NCBI GenBank assembly: GCA_022113835.1
Contig: JAILWY010000004.1
Coordinates: 4,033,501 to 4,097,500, forward strand
Origin: Atopsyche davidsoni
Lineage: Eukaryota > Arthropoda > Insecta > Trichoptera > Hydrobiosidae
Direction of reading: 5' to 3'
DNA: 64,000 nucleotides
In this document: piece by piece, positions 49,001 to 62,449 of the stretch
Layout: each line of letters starts with the position of its first letter
Numbering within the stretch: the first letter of the stretch is position 1
Position numbers and translations under genes: made by a program
The notes under the pieces: model-generated
Seen by the model: the letters and a program-made list of their open reading frames with translations, nothing else
The model's database searches: none
Told to the model about the DNA's origin: nothing

Positions 49001-52000
49001 ATCGTATAATAACAAAGAAGGAGATAAATTAAGTAAAAGTGCTTTCACTGAAGAGTACGCATAAGCCACGTTTTCATATTTCAATAATTAAAGGTTTCAA
49101 ATTTTATGGACATACGAGTATTTCAAGATTCTAGCGATAAAAACCACTGAAAACGAAACACTTCCAATAATTTCTCTTCTTGATATTATTAAAAAAAGTA
49201 AATGCTTAAAATTTCATTTTCACAGACTTTATTTACGTCTATATTATACAATTACTTTCAAATTTATTAAATAACTTTTAGAGCTGGAAGCAAGTTACTA
49301 TATCGAAAGCACTTCACCATAACTTCCCGTTTAGTTATATTGAAACAGAAAAGTAACAGTTAAGAATATTTTCAAATAACAGCGATATGCTTTGAAAAAT
49401 TCCCATGAACGTTTTATACGACCGTTTGCAATGAATTATTCACCCATAATTTAGTAAATTGCAAACGAGCACGCAATAACACCGTGGCGGTTGATTTTCT
49501 CGTAAATTATACAATAACATGGTGCTTTTGCGCAGAAAATCTCGCTTGGGGTTTCTGATTAATTTATACTTCTCCCTGTTTATAATTCCGTGTTTGTGTC
49601 TGTGTTTAGGCACCTGGAGCGGTGGTTTACTGTGTGAGATACGAGGGTTGGTACGAGAGCTTGGATTAGATACAGAACCTTCTATAATTACTTAAACAAA
49701 TTAAAAAAAAAAAAAAATATGGTATGCTGACAGAAACTTTGAAATAAGTGTTAACTTCTTTAAAATACAGACACACCATCGAATAAAACATACTTAGGTT
49801 AAAAATAAAATTTAACGCAATCTTCAATTTTTTAATAAACTTATTGTCTCCTGTTTTATTTTCTTACATTGAAATGCAAAAGAAAATCCACTTAAGTCTA
49901 CACTACAATCTAGTAACAAAACATTAATATCTCTCAAATAACCAGTTTTTTTTGCTTGATTTAAGCAACTATGAAATATTTTAATAAAATACTCATCAAA
50001 AAAAAAATGAATGCCACAAAAGTATGAAATTGAAAATCATTTAATTATAAAAGTTTTAAATAACTCTGAATGGTCACTTATAGCGTATTTTTTTTTTAAT
50101 ATCAATTGTGTTATTTAAAAAAAAACTATTGCCTACTCTACATTGATTCTAATACCGTAGTTTTTTATTTAAGCATATCTGAAAGATTTAATATTTTAAA
50201 ATCAAATTTTAATTTAGTCTATGCTGTTTATATTTCATTTGTGTGTACATTTTTATAAAGATACAATATAATCATAATATTAGATATACAAGTAAGGTGC
50301 CACATGTAAACAATATCTTCTTTCAAAGAAAATATTGCCGAAAGGAATATTTTGTTTTCGAGTGTCGGATCTATTTCTAGCAGTGTATTCAACTCAAATG
50401 TCAATGTATCGTATAAGGGATGTATAAAATATAATTTCTTACTTTTTACCTTTAAATTACCCTTAAATTTTTACACATAAATAACACTTAAACCTATTCT
50501 ATAAAATAGTGTTGATATACATGATACTAATGAGTTTTACTACTCAACAAAACGTTAAAGCAAACATGGTTATTTTTACTTTGGTATACAATATCCATTT
50601 ATTTTATCGCATAAATGATCACGTAGGTCAATAAAATATAAAGCGTGATTCTCTTTTTCTTTTATGTGTCTGAAATAAACGGAATGATGGAAGGTAATAA
50701 AAACTCTCCGTCACCAGAGATGCATGCCCAAAAAAAACCATCTGAAAAAGGTGAAGTATTAACGGAGGGGTCGCAGCTAGGGGTTGGATAATATGATACA
50801 GAAGGGATGACAAGAACGGAGACAGGGGGCTGCAAGATAAATGGATAAAAAATGACCTCGAGTATGTCCTCCGCGATGATGAAGCCAAGACAGCCCCTTG
50901 GACCGAAGATATAAAGGAAATTATTTAAGTAACATAATAAACCCTCAAGTGTGCTAGTAAAAGGAATGAAAAGGCTTTCATCTTACTTTGTACTCAATAT
51001 ATAAAGATTAATTTTTTTTTTATATTTCGCGTACACGAAATCTGATTGATAGAACATTTGTTAAAAGTACCTATGCTTTGGTTAACTCTAAATATAAGTG
51101 TTACATAATTGAATCAATAGAAACTAATTGCAAATTTTGTATTGTAAAACAGTTTAATCTAAAAAATATATCTTTTAATAATACTATTTATGATGCTTCA
51201 GCAAAAAACCAAAAATTTAAAAAATTATTTAATATTTCATCTGTACTTGATTTATTGAAAAAACTTTCACTTAAGTTTCATATGTAAATCAATCACTTAA
51301 AAAAATTGAAATGAAAATCTAACATTTTCCGTAAAGGTACCAATTAATCAAGTTTTTGCAACCCTTAGATTTTTATTTTAAAACTTTAATAATTCAAATC
51401 TATACAAATTTCTGTGAATAATATTTTTCAAGCGGGAATGAAAGCATGTTTGTGGATAAGTATACTCTTTATATTTATTCGATAAATATTGTGTCGCCAT
51501 GACGGAGTAAAGTACTGAAAGTAGTCAAGATTCTCATAACAATATCTGAGATACGGATCAGAATTTTTCAAGAAATACAATATCGACGGAAAATTGGTGC
51601 TCGCCAAGAATGCAACGTCTTTATAGCGTAGAGTGTAATATGAGACAAAGCTTGTCAAAGCAAAGACTACGATATAATAATAAAAGAAAAGGTATTCCGA
51701 ATAATTTTATTGATGATCCTTTGGAGAAACATAAAACAGATAACAGACAAGGACCGATTGGGTAAAAATATATTGTGAAAAAATAAATGCATTCATGCTG
51801 AATTTAAAAAATATTTATATTCAATGTATATATATATTTTTTACGTTAACGTTTTATTATTTTTAATATATGCGTATAATTAAAAAAAAAACTTTTGAAA
51901 AGGAACGAGCTTTTCTGTTGATTGAGCGATTTAAAGACAAGCAAACAAAAATAAACTGACGGAGATGGAAGAGTAGCTGAATAAATGCAAACAATATTAT

Positions 52001-55000
52001 GTTGGAATAACAAAAGTGGAGAGTCACGTTGATTTTATATTTGAAAAATTTACATTTAATTTTAAAATTATAATTTTAGGAAGAAAAATATTATAATGCT
52101 GTGGTGTAAAAAATAAATGGGCAAATCGTGCGATAAAACCTTCAAGCTCAAAAAACAATAATTATCATGTCAACACTACTTAAATTTGACATTGGTTTTA
52201 AAAAGAAATAATGTACTATAACATTACCGTTTTGTTTATTCATATTTAATGCAGTGGAGTGCTACAATTACTAATTAGAGTCCTAATTAATAGACAGACT
52301 ATTAGACTCCTGGCTTGATAGCGGCTAAAGGCTCGGTTTACACGTCACAAGTAATCGAGATTGCCTTTTTACACCCCCAGGCCAAGGGATGGAGCCTGAT
52401 TAAGATAATATTCCACGGTGACAGCTACCTCTAGGGTATTACACACGAACACTACTCCAAACCTAATTAAACTAAATTAATATGTACTTAAACGCGTTTG
52501 AAAATTAACATCCTTACCAAGTTGACGATGTTCTACTCCCTGTTAGACATAAAAAGATTTTTAAATACATAAAATCATAAATGAGTAAAAAGTATTTTTG
52601 CACAAAACTCAATGCGACTTTTTTGACATTGGCACTCTAAATAATAATCAATCGCAGGAACTACTTTAAAATCTAGTAAGTAATAAATAAAACATCGATT
52701 TACAAGGTATATAAGGCTTTTCTGTTTTCACTAATCGAACATTTCAGTTCAGCGTTCGTACATAAATCACGTTATTGTAAATAATTTTCAAATTTGTGTT
52801 TCACAAAATACGACGTATACAAAAGTTTATCTAGATAAATTTAAAACAGCGATGTGACGGCTCAAAACTTTTCTCGGGGCTGTGTGTATGATTGGAAAGC
52901 CATGACTGTTGTGTGAAGGGAGCTTTTGAGTTGTTTGTTGTGTGGGGGGGAAGAAATTTCAAATAATAAAACAAACAGTCCCACTGTGAATTGTATTTAA
53001 CTAAAAGGTACACAGTTCTCAGCAAACGTTTTGAAAACATTAGATGTCAAGTTAACTGGGTACTCAAGTATTAATGGAAATAGAGAACACTAATTGAGAG
53101 AAGATTGAAAGCCTCTCGTTTGACGAAACATTACTAGAATTTTATGTAGTTTATAGATACGTAAATATAACTCTTTAATTTATACATAATTTTTGTTTGA
53201 CGTCTAATTAAGGTTATATGAACACTTACGTATTTGAACACTGATAGTAAATTGCGATTAACTTTTTCAGGAAATTCTATGAAACCTATGAAATTCTATG
53301 AAATATTTTTTATACTATTTTTTTTAAATGAGATGGTATTTATTAAAAAAAAATCTAAATAGTGAAGTGCAGTATTTTAAATAACAAAAATTACAAATGT
53401 AAAGCATTAACATATTAAATTTAAATAATATTTTCAAAAAAAAAAATTATTTTAATTTTTAAACAAATTCAATATATTTTAAATTAGTTAGATAATTTTT
53501 TATAATATTTTTAATAACTGTTTGTGTTGATTAAACCGAAGTAAAAATAAATCAAAACATTTCGATCCAATTTTAAGGTAATGAAAACACAACCCTCTCC
53601 AACTTTCAATTAAGCGTAAAATTGAAGGGAAATGCGGCATCGATCTCTCGAAGAAGTCCTTGTTGAAGGCATTGAACATTAGTCAAGGATAAATGACGCC
53701 GGACCCTCATCAGGTCAGCACAGCCTGGAAGGAATCCAATTAGGCGGTTGCCAAAATCATGAGCCACAGGGAGAAGAATTGTTGACATAAGAAATTGCAT
53801 TATTTAGGGATGAATGAAAATAAGGCTATTTATAGGAGTGCTGTATAAATATCTAAAAAATTGTATCAACACTATATATTTTTTTAACTATAGGCGTTAC
53901 ATTAATAGATTTAATTTTTTATCGATGAATATTTGTAATAAAATATGCTTTAAAATTTAAAATTTAATTTAACACCATTCTCATTAAAATGTATATATTT
54001 GTATGTACGAGTATATATTGGCTCGGTTATAACTAGTTGGCAAACTGGCAATCGAAATAGCTTGAACGTTTAAGCTCTCAATACCAATGGGAGATTGGAG
54101 GTTCAAATACAAACATTGGCGAGAGAAACCAATACGGAATAATTAGATTCACACCCCATGGGGGTGCAATGCAGCCTTTCACTCCACTTAACAGTATTCT
54201 AGCAAATACACTAACCCAAAATATGTGACACTCTTAACCGCAACTTTTTTGATATAAAAAATACGAAAGCTTCGTATTAAATATTAAAATAAAGCTTTCG
54301 GGTTTTAAGGCTTCACGGGCTGACATAATGAAAATTTATCTTTCACAGTTTAAAACCTTTTATGAGTTTGATAAAAATATTGTTTAAATGGAAGTAACAT
54401 TTTGAAAAAGAATGGATGATTTCATTTTTTTCAATTATTAATTTTACTCCTCAAAACTGTTTCACAATCGATTTCAAGTAAAACATACATATGATCATGT
54501 TTTTTTTATATGAATTTTCTAAGCAACAGATTTGTTATTTCTGAAAGGCAGACGCTTCAACGTGACACTTAATATGTTTAGAAAATATTTATTTATACCA
54601 AACGTAATCGTCTCTACAGTAAATAACATGTTTGGGACGTTATGTGGGACAAAAGCGCCATGAATATTAATGAAGAATATACATTATATTCCATAAAGGC
54701 CTAATGGTTCATTATCCGACTTCTATCATGGACCTTTCAAGTTTTCACCCTCTTAATGAGACGTTATTTTCCTTAATATGTTTTCCATCCTTGTCCCTCT
54801 GTCATAATTAAGAACGATTTTCTTTGTGTTTTTGTTTTCATTGTTAGAAATTTTCCATCATATATTTTATTTTTACTTAAAACGACTTTGAATAATGTTT
54901 TATTATTTAAACAATAAATAAAAATGACGTATGAAACTTATTAGATTATATACAGTGACCTAATTATTATCACATGATTTGATTTTAAGATGCTGATAAC

Positions 55001-56340
55001 GTAACGTATCGTATAACCTATTTCATATAATTGCTTTATTATCCTCTTGGGGTGACTTGCAAATGACACTAGAGTGGAATATGATGTTATTCTTAGCATA
55101 AGTAAACACATTTAAAATTGAAAAACAGCATGTAAATAGCAAAAAAATAGGGTTTCATATATTTTTAATTAATCGTTGTTTTACTTTGTTTTATCAACCC
55201 TCAACAAACAAAAACGTTTTCAGGGATGAAAGGGGGTGTAACAATGTAACAAATTAAAATTTGCGACCTCTGATGGTTGTCGCGGAACGCGGGGTGGTGC
55301 ACCCCATGGGGGTGGTTCCATTTGTACAGATTTAATCTCTCGTATTGTCCAGACCTCCCCTCTACGTGATTTAATTAAACCATTCACAGTCAAGGCCTGG
55401 CCGGCGAGCGAGCGGAAGGCCGATATGAATAATAACAAAAAATCCACAACCGGAAATAGCACGCTGCTTTAATGCAATGGTGATCATTTTGATTCAATTC
55501 GTTGTTTTTAGAGGTGTTATCGGAGCTTAGAGATTTATTATAGAATTGACAGGGTGATAAACAAAATGAAGTCAAGAAATATTTATAAATATTGCATACT
55601 AAACTGTTGAAATTTTTACAATCGAGTTTGATTCTCATTCTGTTCCAAAAATCACTTTTCGAAGTATTCTAAAATACTACAAAAAATAAAATATAACTAC
55701 ACAACCATTTACTCTGCAACAACAGATCAAAATATATTTGTACATGTGTTTTTAAATAATTATACTAATATCATGTTTTTCTGACTAAAACGAAAGTCAT
55801 GATTAACAGTTTAATTTTCACGTTTTGCATAGATTTTGTGTTTTGAAATATTTTCAGGAGTTTCAATACCCAAACAAGCTAAATTATGTATACATTAATT
55901 TATGTACGAATCATTTACAAAAATCACAACCTTTTGATGTATTGAAACCTGTTTTTTTTATAATAAAATAACACTAGAAAAAAATAAAACCTATAAACCA
56001 AATACGATTTTGGGACGTGCAGTTGCCGGACCTGTCGCTGAAAATTTCAGGACAAAACAGTTGATAAAAAAATACGCTAACAAAACCTCTCCACTGCTGG
56101 ACAAGTTCTTTGTCAATGCGAAATGCATTTTACACCATTTTCCCGTGAGAAAAATGTCGCTATTCACTATGACGCACTACTCAATGATCTGAAGTTTCAC
56201 ACTTGCTAGAGTATTGTTTTTTTTTTAGTAGTAATTATTTTGTACATAATCAACATTTATACCAGTAAAAAAATATAAAATTTCAAATAAAGCATTTATC
56301 AAGAGTCACAGAGAGTTCAGGGTAATTTGCTAATCAAAAA
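46039..56340. other. AT-rich non-coding region
   Basis: No gene is supported over about 10 kb. Patches that are less AT-rich, at 46875-47150 (open on both strands), 50640-50900, 53590-53800, 54040-54200 and 55230-55440, show no recognisable product or splice sites. A 15-base near-palindrome, CACCCCATGGGGGTG, occurs at 54152 and again at 55300. Confidence 0.5.
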
Positions 56341-56648
56341 TATTTACCGGGTAATCCGAAACAAGTTTGGCACACAAACGGCCCCGATCGGCACAACAGG
56401 ATACAACGCGCACTGTTGACACCCGGGCTCGTGCCGCGGGGGCCTGCTGGGCGGCGGTTTGTTTGTTTTCCTCGGGGAGCGTCGGGACGCCTCTGCAGGG
56501 CGCGTCTGTCCCGGCCCGCGGCTGGCCACGCACTGAGCCTCGGGAGGGGTGGGGACCACCCCCTCCCCCATCCCCCAACCTCTCCCATCCCCCCAGACCA
56601 CACCCCCCCCCATCCCCCACCCTCGCCCGCCGGTAAAATCGCATCCTT
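56341..56648 (-). promoter_or_regulatory. CpG/GC-rich island, candidate promoter with G-quadruplex tract
   Basis: About 300 bases of very GC-rich sequence (many CG dinucleotides, such as GCCGCGGGG, GGGCGGCGG, CCGGCCCGCGG) lie in an AT-rich background. Its right part (56557-56631) is a run of C4-C9 blocks on the + strand, so the - strand carries repeated G-runs able to form G-quadruplexes. At its left edge the - strand reads TTACCCG|GTAAAT, a possible donor at about 56348. A promoter and first exon for a - strand transcript is plausible; no TATA or coding start is evident. Confidence 0.35.
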
Positions 56649-57489
56649 CACAACTGCCCGCAGATATCCGTACCATGATCTGTTGCACTGCCGGGCAAAG
56701 CGACATCGATCAAACATCATTTGTATATCAGCCACTTGTGACAAAAACTATCAGCACTATTATTGATTATTATTCTTTACTAGAAATGTAGCCCGTCATA
56801 AAATGACGTATTCGATGAACGATGCAATAGTGTTTGAACATATGTTTGGCTGACAATTAGATGAATATTTTGTACACATATTTTTTTAATAACCGGATAT
56901 TAGTTTTCAAAGCAAAGCTATTCTAGAAAATATCACATTCGTGTCAAAAACATTGAATCACTTTCACTGCACTGTTCTTTATTAGATGCAGTCTTTATCA
57001 CGTTCAATTGTGCTATTCTTTTTTAATTACGTTTGCTGTGCTTAGACGGTGTTATTAATGATGTGATTAATAATTTCTAACGCAACTAAAAAATAAAATT
57101 GCTACTTGTGTCAAGCTGACATAAACTGGAAATTTCTTAGAAGCATCATATTTTGTTTTTTTGTAAAAATTTGAAATTTGAAATTCTCGCTGTGAACAAC
57201 AGAATCATATAATTCGTACATAAAGCATATTTGATAGTTTTATTTAATTAGTTTATGAATGAAAATATTATCCTATCGTCTTGAAATTCGGCACATAACT
57301 GCGAAAAATCTCACTGAACTTGCGTGCAAAAAATCAGCGTTGTATCTTTTATGATATTCTATAGAGAACCCAAAAATGAAACATACACACACACCCACCC
57401 ACACACAATGGCTATTATTATAGTAGATTATTATTTTTATTTAAATGATAAACTTAACTAATTGTATAACCCTCATCTAATTTTGTCAA

Positions 57490-57626
57490 ATTTTTATTGT
57501 TACCAGTATCCTGTTAGTTGTATTTAAGCATATGTTTTTTCTATATTTTGCTAGTTTGGTCATGCATCTGATGATGACCCGGTGTATAGGGTCGAAACTA
57601 GTTATGCAAATAATTCTAATAAACTT
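57490..57626 (+). repeat. dispersed repeat copy 1 with CTGATGATGACCC...GGGTCGAAAC hairpin
   Basis: It shares with 58171-58290 the blocks TTTTTATTG, GTTAGTTGTATTTAA, TATATTTTG, CATCTGA-GATGACC and GAAACTAGTTATGC. GACCC and GGGTC flanking GGTGTATA make a short hairpin. The TGATGATG...GTCGAAAC pattern is common at the 3' ends of arthropod retroelements. The family cannot be named from sequence alone. Confidence 0.65.
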
Positions 57627-58170
57627 AAAGTGAAGACAAAAATACAAAGTTACTTTTTATCATTACAATATTTTTTCAATAACACAAATATTTTGAATTG
57701 ATGAACCTAAGGTTATACATAACAATGATTTTGATATTTTGCATAAATGGACACAAAGGGGTGCCAAACTCAATTATTTAGAGATTTTGGAGATTGGTAA
57801 ATATATATATATATGTTTATACATGGTCTTTAATTTATGAATAAATAAATAATATACACAATCATTCATTCGTGAAGGGGGTTTCCCAGGAAGCGCACTT
57901 TTCGCTTTTCCCCAGCCTCCCTTCTATTCGTCTCTGACATTCGTCCCTGACTATCTATGGAGACAGCGTCTCTGGTAGATTCGTAAACAATCTAATATAA
58001 AAGTTCGCTTATTAATAATATTGTTTTCCCGTCCGCATCACCTTTATTAAACATGCGTCCCTTATAATATATATACTTTAATTTTGATCTTAAACAAATA
58101 GTAGTTGTTCACATCTTTATAACGTGTAGTGATCCAATTAATAGTATTACTCTCAGCTGAACTATATCGG

Positions 58171-58290
58171 ATTTTTATTGCTACTATTATTCCGTTAGTT
58201 GTATTTAAACGTATGTTGTTTTTATATTTTGCATCTGAAGATGACCTAGTATATGTTTGAAACTAGTTATGCTTAAAATAAATAAACTCT
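58171..58290 (+). repeat. dispersed repeat copy 2 (diverged)
   Basis: This second copy is in the same orientation as 57490-57626, about 680 bp downstream. It lacks about 10 bases (GCTAGTTTGGT side) and has CTGAAGA in place of CTGATGA. Both copies end in AATAAACT-rich sequence. They are probably independent insertions or a decayed local duplication. Confidence 0.6.
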
Positions 58291-60482
58291 TATGAAATAT
58301 AAAAAACACCATCATTCATCAATAATATGGATCTTCAAAATTATAATTAAAAAATCGACGGTTATTTTTAAACAAAAGCACCCAAATATTCAAGCATCAA
58401 AATGCTTTATATATCTAAAAAAAATAAGATTTCAGAGAGCAAGTTAATTATTATTTATCTTAATTATTCATTGTGACTTAAACTCGAATAATATTTTTTG
58501 AATCTCATTACAAACTCAAATTAATGTTGCTGCGTATTTCAATAAATAAGTCAATCCCACGTAACAAAGATATTATTATTTTTCCCTAAAAAGGAACAAA
58601 AATTTATCAATCAGTTCCTAAAATTTTTAAATAGTGGATGTATTAAAGATATTTATTTTTTCAATTTGCTGGTATATAAAAGCTGTCATAAGTATTCTTC
58701 CCTTCAATATAATTTAACTTTTGGATATTCATATTTGTTTTGTTTGATACGGAGCATTGCATATTAAATCAGGCTGTTATATATTATTTGTGTCATCATA
58801 TTATTTTAATATTCCGAAGCTTTCTAGCATTTTTTATATATTATAATTTATGTATAAAATTTGTCCCCGCTTTATCATACACGCTGAATATTTTCAGACA
58901 GAATTATTTTCCTTAGTTAAATTGCTTCACCTGAACAGCCTCACAACCTGATTTTTTTTATACAAAACAAAAAATCAATAAATAGGTAAAATTCATCAAT
59001 AAATAAAAGGTTTCCCAGTGCCGTAGTCGTGCTAAGCTGCTTTACCTGGGACTTGTCGCTGCAAGAAATCCTTCAGGATATACGACCGTTCCTTAGACCG
59101 GGACACCTGAAAACCCACCCCCACGATCCGCCGTCGAGATAAATCCGATAAGCCTTCAGGAAATAATCCACGCGTGCTATTTTATCAGCATCTGCACCGG
59201 TCTCAACGTATAAAACAAAGTAACAATTTATACTTGTTGCTATTCTCTTTACGACTTTGAAGTTTACCCGATCCGATATCTCGTATAACTCTGTATATGC
59301 ACTAAAAATCCAAGGCTATAAATTTTAATACGAAATTTACTGTGCTTAACTTAAAGTTTACGTAATGCACAAAATCGAATATTGATTTAATACTTGTCAC
59401 TGATTGAGGTGTCATAGTCAAGTAATTTGTTTCAAAGTATTAAGTTTTAATAACATTGTTTAATGTACATCATACAGATTAAATTATTCAAACTTTGTTA
59501 TACGATAACAAACGCAAGATAGCGCGAAGCACACTCAGCACAAACTCCATAATCAACTTATAAATTTAGCACGAATTCGAGCTCTCACTTGCGATACCAT
59601 CCCTGTATAATGATAATAGCGTACGAGTATATTGTCTGTAAGGGTTGGGGGTGGTTTCAGTCGCGTCACTACCACGGACGATTGGTTCGCCCCAATACAC
59701 CAAGCAAAGTCACTCGACTTGAAAATTGATAATCTCTCGGGTCCATGAAGATAATACTGCGAGGTCCAGCGCCTCACCTCTGTCAAGTTAACTGCCCCAG
59801 AGATAAATATTACCTCAACTGATTAAAGTTCACCTGAACTCTCGCATTGTTCGGAGGATCGGTATAAATTACAATTAATTACTATTATTAAAGCTTTCAA
59901 CGCTGCTAGAAGGCTCTATTAATAGTGACCTATTTTCCGCGGGAGCATTATTTCAATTTTATAGCTTGACGAATATTTTAAAATAGTTTTTTTAAGGCGT
60001 AAAAGCTTTGAAACAAAAACTTTTAATTGAAAAGTAAATTAGTCTCCAGCTGATAAAACAAAAAAAGTTGAGTTTTTGCAAGTAATCTCCAAACGTTTTT
60101 TTTGTTGCTGTCGGTATCCAGTTTTCATGCAAGCTTAAAAACTATATATAAAAGTCATGGTTTAAAAAATATCACACAACTCTATGTATTTCTTATCCAT
60201 CATCATGTAGTATAATAAATTTTCAAACCACTGTACAATCAAAACGTCCTTACACATGAGATCACAGAGTCTTGACAATTTACTTGTAATCTTTACTAAT
60301 TGCGTGAGTCTTTTATATAAACCGTGATAGAGTAGAGCCTTCTCTCAACACTCAGCACGTCCTACATTTTTTTCTTAATACTTGTAGAGATTAGGAGGCT
60401 GTTGTACGAGACTGGGGAGGGGGTAAAGGCTGCGTCCTATTTTTAGTTCCACATTACAGAGGGGGTCCCCCGGGGCTTTTAG

Positions 60483-60570
60483 CGCAACTGGGACGAGTCG
60501 TTGGTGAGAATCCAACGGGAGCAGGAGAAGCGAGAGAAACGTCTCACAAGCAGGCTGCGTTCGGGGACAG
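60483..60570 (+). CDS. candidate internal exon, charged coiled-coil-like peptide
   Basis: Between CGGGGCTTTTAG and the donor GGGACAG|GTGGGA lies an 88-base segment read as RNWDESLVRIQREQEKREKRL and then TSRLRSGT. Codons are GC-rich at the third position, unlike the flanks, and the peptide is strongly charged and heptad-like. The acceptor is weak, and a second frame is also open across the segment, so the call is tentative. No partner exons were found in the window. Confidence 0.25.
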
Positions 60571-61964
60571 GTGGGAATTCTTGTGACTCAAGCTATGTGC
60601 TTTCTGCTAAAGTATACCAAGCTTTACATAAAATGCGTATTTTTTGTTTATTTGCTATCATAAAAATAAAAAAAAAACTAGAAAAACTTTTTGGTTCAAT
60701 CTAAAAATACAACATTAACATTTTTTAAACGCCATATTTTCTTATGAACATGAACGACGAGTAACGTGTACCTGAAGGAATTTAAAGCTACAATTCTTAG
60801 ATTTTCTTTAGATAATATCTTAGATAATAGCTATCAATCAAACTTACTGTTGTGGTATTTAATTGGAAATTTTCTATGTATAAAACAAGCTTAATACATC
60901 GCAACTCGCAAACTTTCATAACGTAATTCAAAATATTTTGTCTTACACTTTTTGTATTATTTGTACATTAACTCTTCATATTAATAGCCTACAAGTATTC
61001 AATCGTAAGGATGAAGTTTTAATAACATAAGATAGCGAATTATTTATATAAGATATTCTATACGTAAGTCTTTTGAATAGATTTTATCGCGAACTTGATT
61101 TAAAGTTACGAGAAATTTTGACCGTTTACAAGGAACATTAATTTCGTTACGATCCAAGAGATGGGAGCAATCAACTTAATTGCATGAGAGATTTTCAAGA
61201 GAAAAAACTTCTAATTAGCCTCGTTTTACAGTTATAAAATTAAACTATGGCAGGTGAACAATTCAACACAAAATTAAATCAGGTAACGTGAACCCGAGAA
61301 CGAAGAGGAAAATTAAAAATTTTGCTGAAAGCGAGTAAAAAGTCTTAAATATGCACATGGCCACAAGTTGAAAAATCCCTCTGGGAAATTCAGTTGAAGG
61401 TTTTGGTATAATTTTTCAATATTTCACAAGTATTATTATTCTTGAAACGATTTTCTCCTAGCGTCTCTTCATGCAACGATGTTTGCCTTCAGTTTTATAT
61501 TTAAATAAATAAACCGGAAGAACAAAGGTACCGCAGTGACAAACCAGGCAAAACAAGGTCTGAATCTCCTGAATTTTGACAGGCATAAACTTTTGTTTAC
61601 ATCCATCTGTAAATTTAACTTAAATAATATAATATTCAATATACAAGCATTGTTAATTATTTCCTTCTTAGGTTATAATAATTAAGATGCCACACTGAGT
61701 TGAACTTCTTTATAAAACAATTTCAGCCTGAGCAAGAAAAAAGTCTTAGAAGTTAAATATAGTGAGTATAAACAAACTAAGTTTTTCTTTAACATCTTGG
61801 CTGTGAAAATAATAAAATAGCAATTTGGCTTACTTTCTAAAGAAAAAGTTTTTCAGAAAATAAAGTAACCATTTAAAATTATGAACCAATCAAGCCTTTT
61901 GTGTAGATTTTTTCCCATTGACATTTTTTTATAAAAATATTAAATAATATATATTTATTTAAAC

Positions 61965-62441
61965 CAGTGGTTCTCAAAGTGGTCAATATCGACCCCCAGG
62001 GGTCGGTTTCGCCCTTCAAGGGGTCGATGACAGCGAAAAATTAAATTGGGGGTCCACGAACTATAAATGGGGGTATACGAGAGTGGATCCTATTTAAGCA
62101 GGTCATCACCAAAATTTAGGCATTTCGTAAATGTCATAATTGAACACAGATTGAACCTATGTACTTACATAATAATGCTGTTAATCCTGCATTATAGACT
62201 ATCTCAGGAACGTTTTTGATAGCTTTACCATCTTCATACTACATGGAAAAGGGTTTCTGTGCAGTTGTCAACTATTAACAAAAAAATGAATAGTTATTCA
62301 ATGTTTACATACCGACATAAAATATGGCGCACCCTGTATGATAATGAATTTGCAAAAATTCAATATTAGCAAGGCAGGGGCTACGAAAAACAGGAAAACT
62401 CGACAAGGGGTCAACGGGACAAAATAGTCTGGGAGCCTATG
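61965..62441 (+). mobile_element. short hAT element, copy B (477 bp)
   Basis: It starts CAGTGGTTCTCAAAGTGG and ends TCTGGGAGCCTATG, with a perfect 8-bp target duplication ATTTAAAC (61957-61964 and 62442-62449). It is homologous over its length to copy A (24186-24642) in the opposite orientation. It includes the region coding for YLHNNAVNPAL and SSYYMEKGF, here broken by an in-frame TAG and an early TAA. Relative to copy A it is decayed in its coding relic but intact at its ends. Confidence 0.9.
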
Positions 62442-62449
62442 ATTTAAAC

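Larger units (their letters stand above)
56649..61956. other. mostly AT-rich non-coding region
   Basis: It contains a CA/CCA microsatellite at about 57387-57410, two related repeat copies (57490-57626 and 58171-58290), GC-richer patches at 59020-59180 and 59560-59800, and one candidate exon at 60483-60570. The rest shows no coding signal. Confidence 0.5.

Noticed and set aside
54045..54110. SINE with pol III A and B boxes
   Set aside because: Both boxes deviate from consensus (TGGCAAACTGG, GGTTCAAATAC) and no tail or target duplication is visible.
56330..56766. Several Pro/Gly/Arg-rich open frames on both strands
   Set aside because: Open only because a GC-rich island lacks stop codons; low-complexity translations with no domain.
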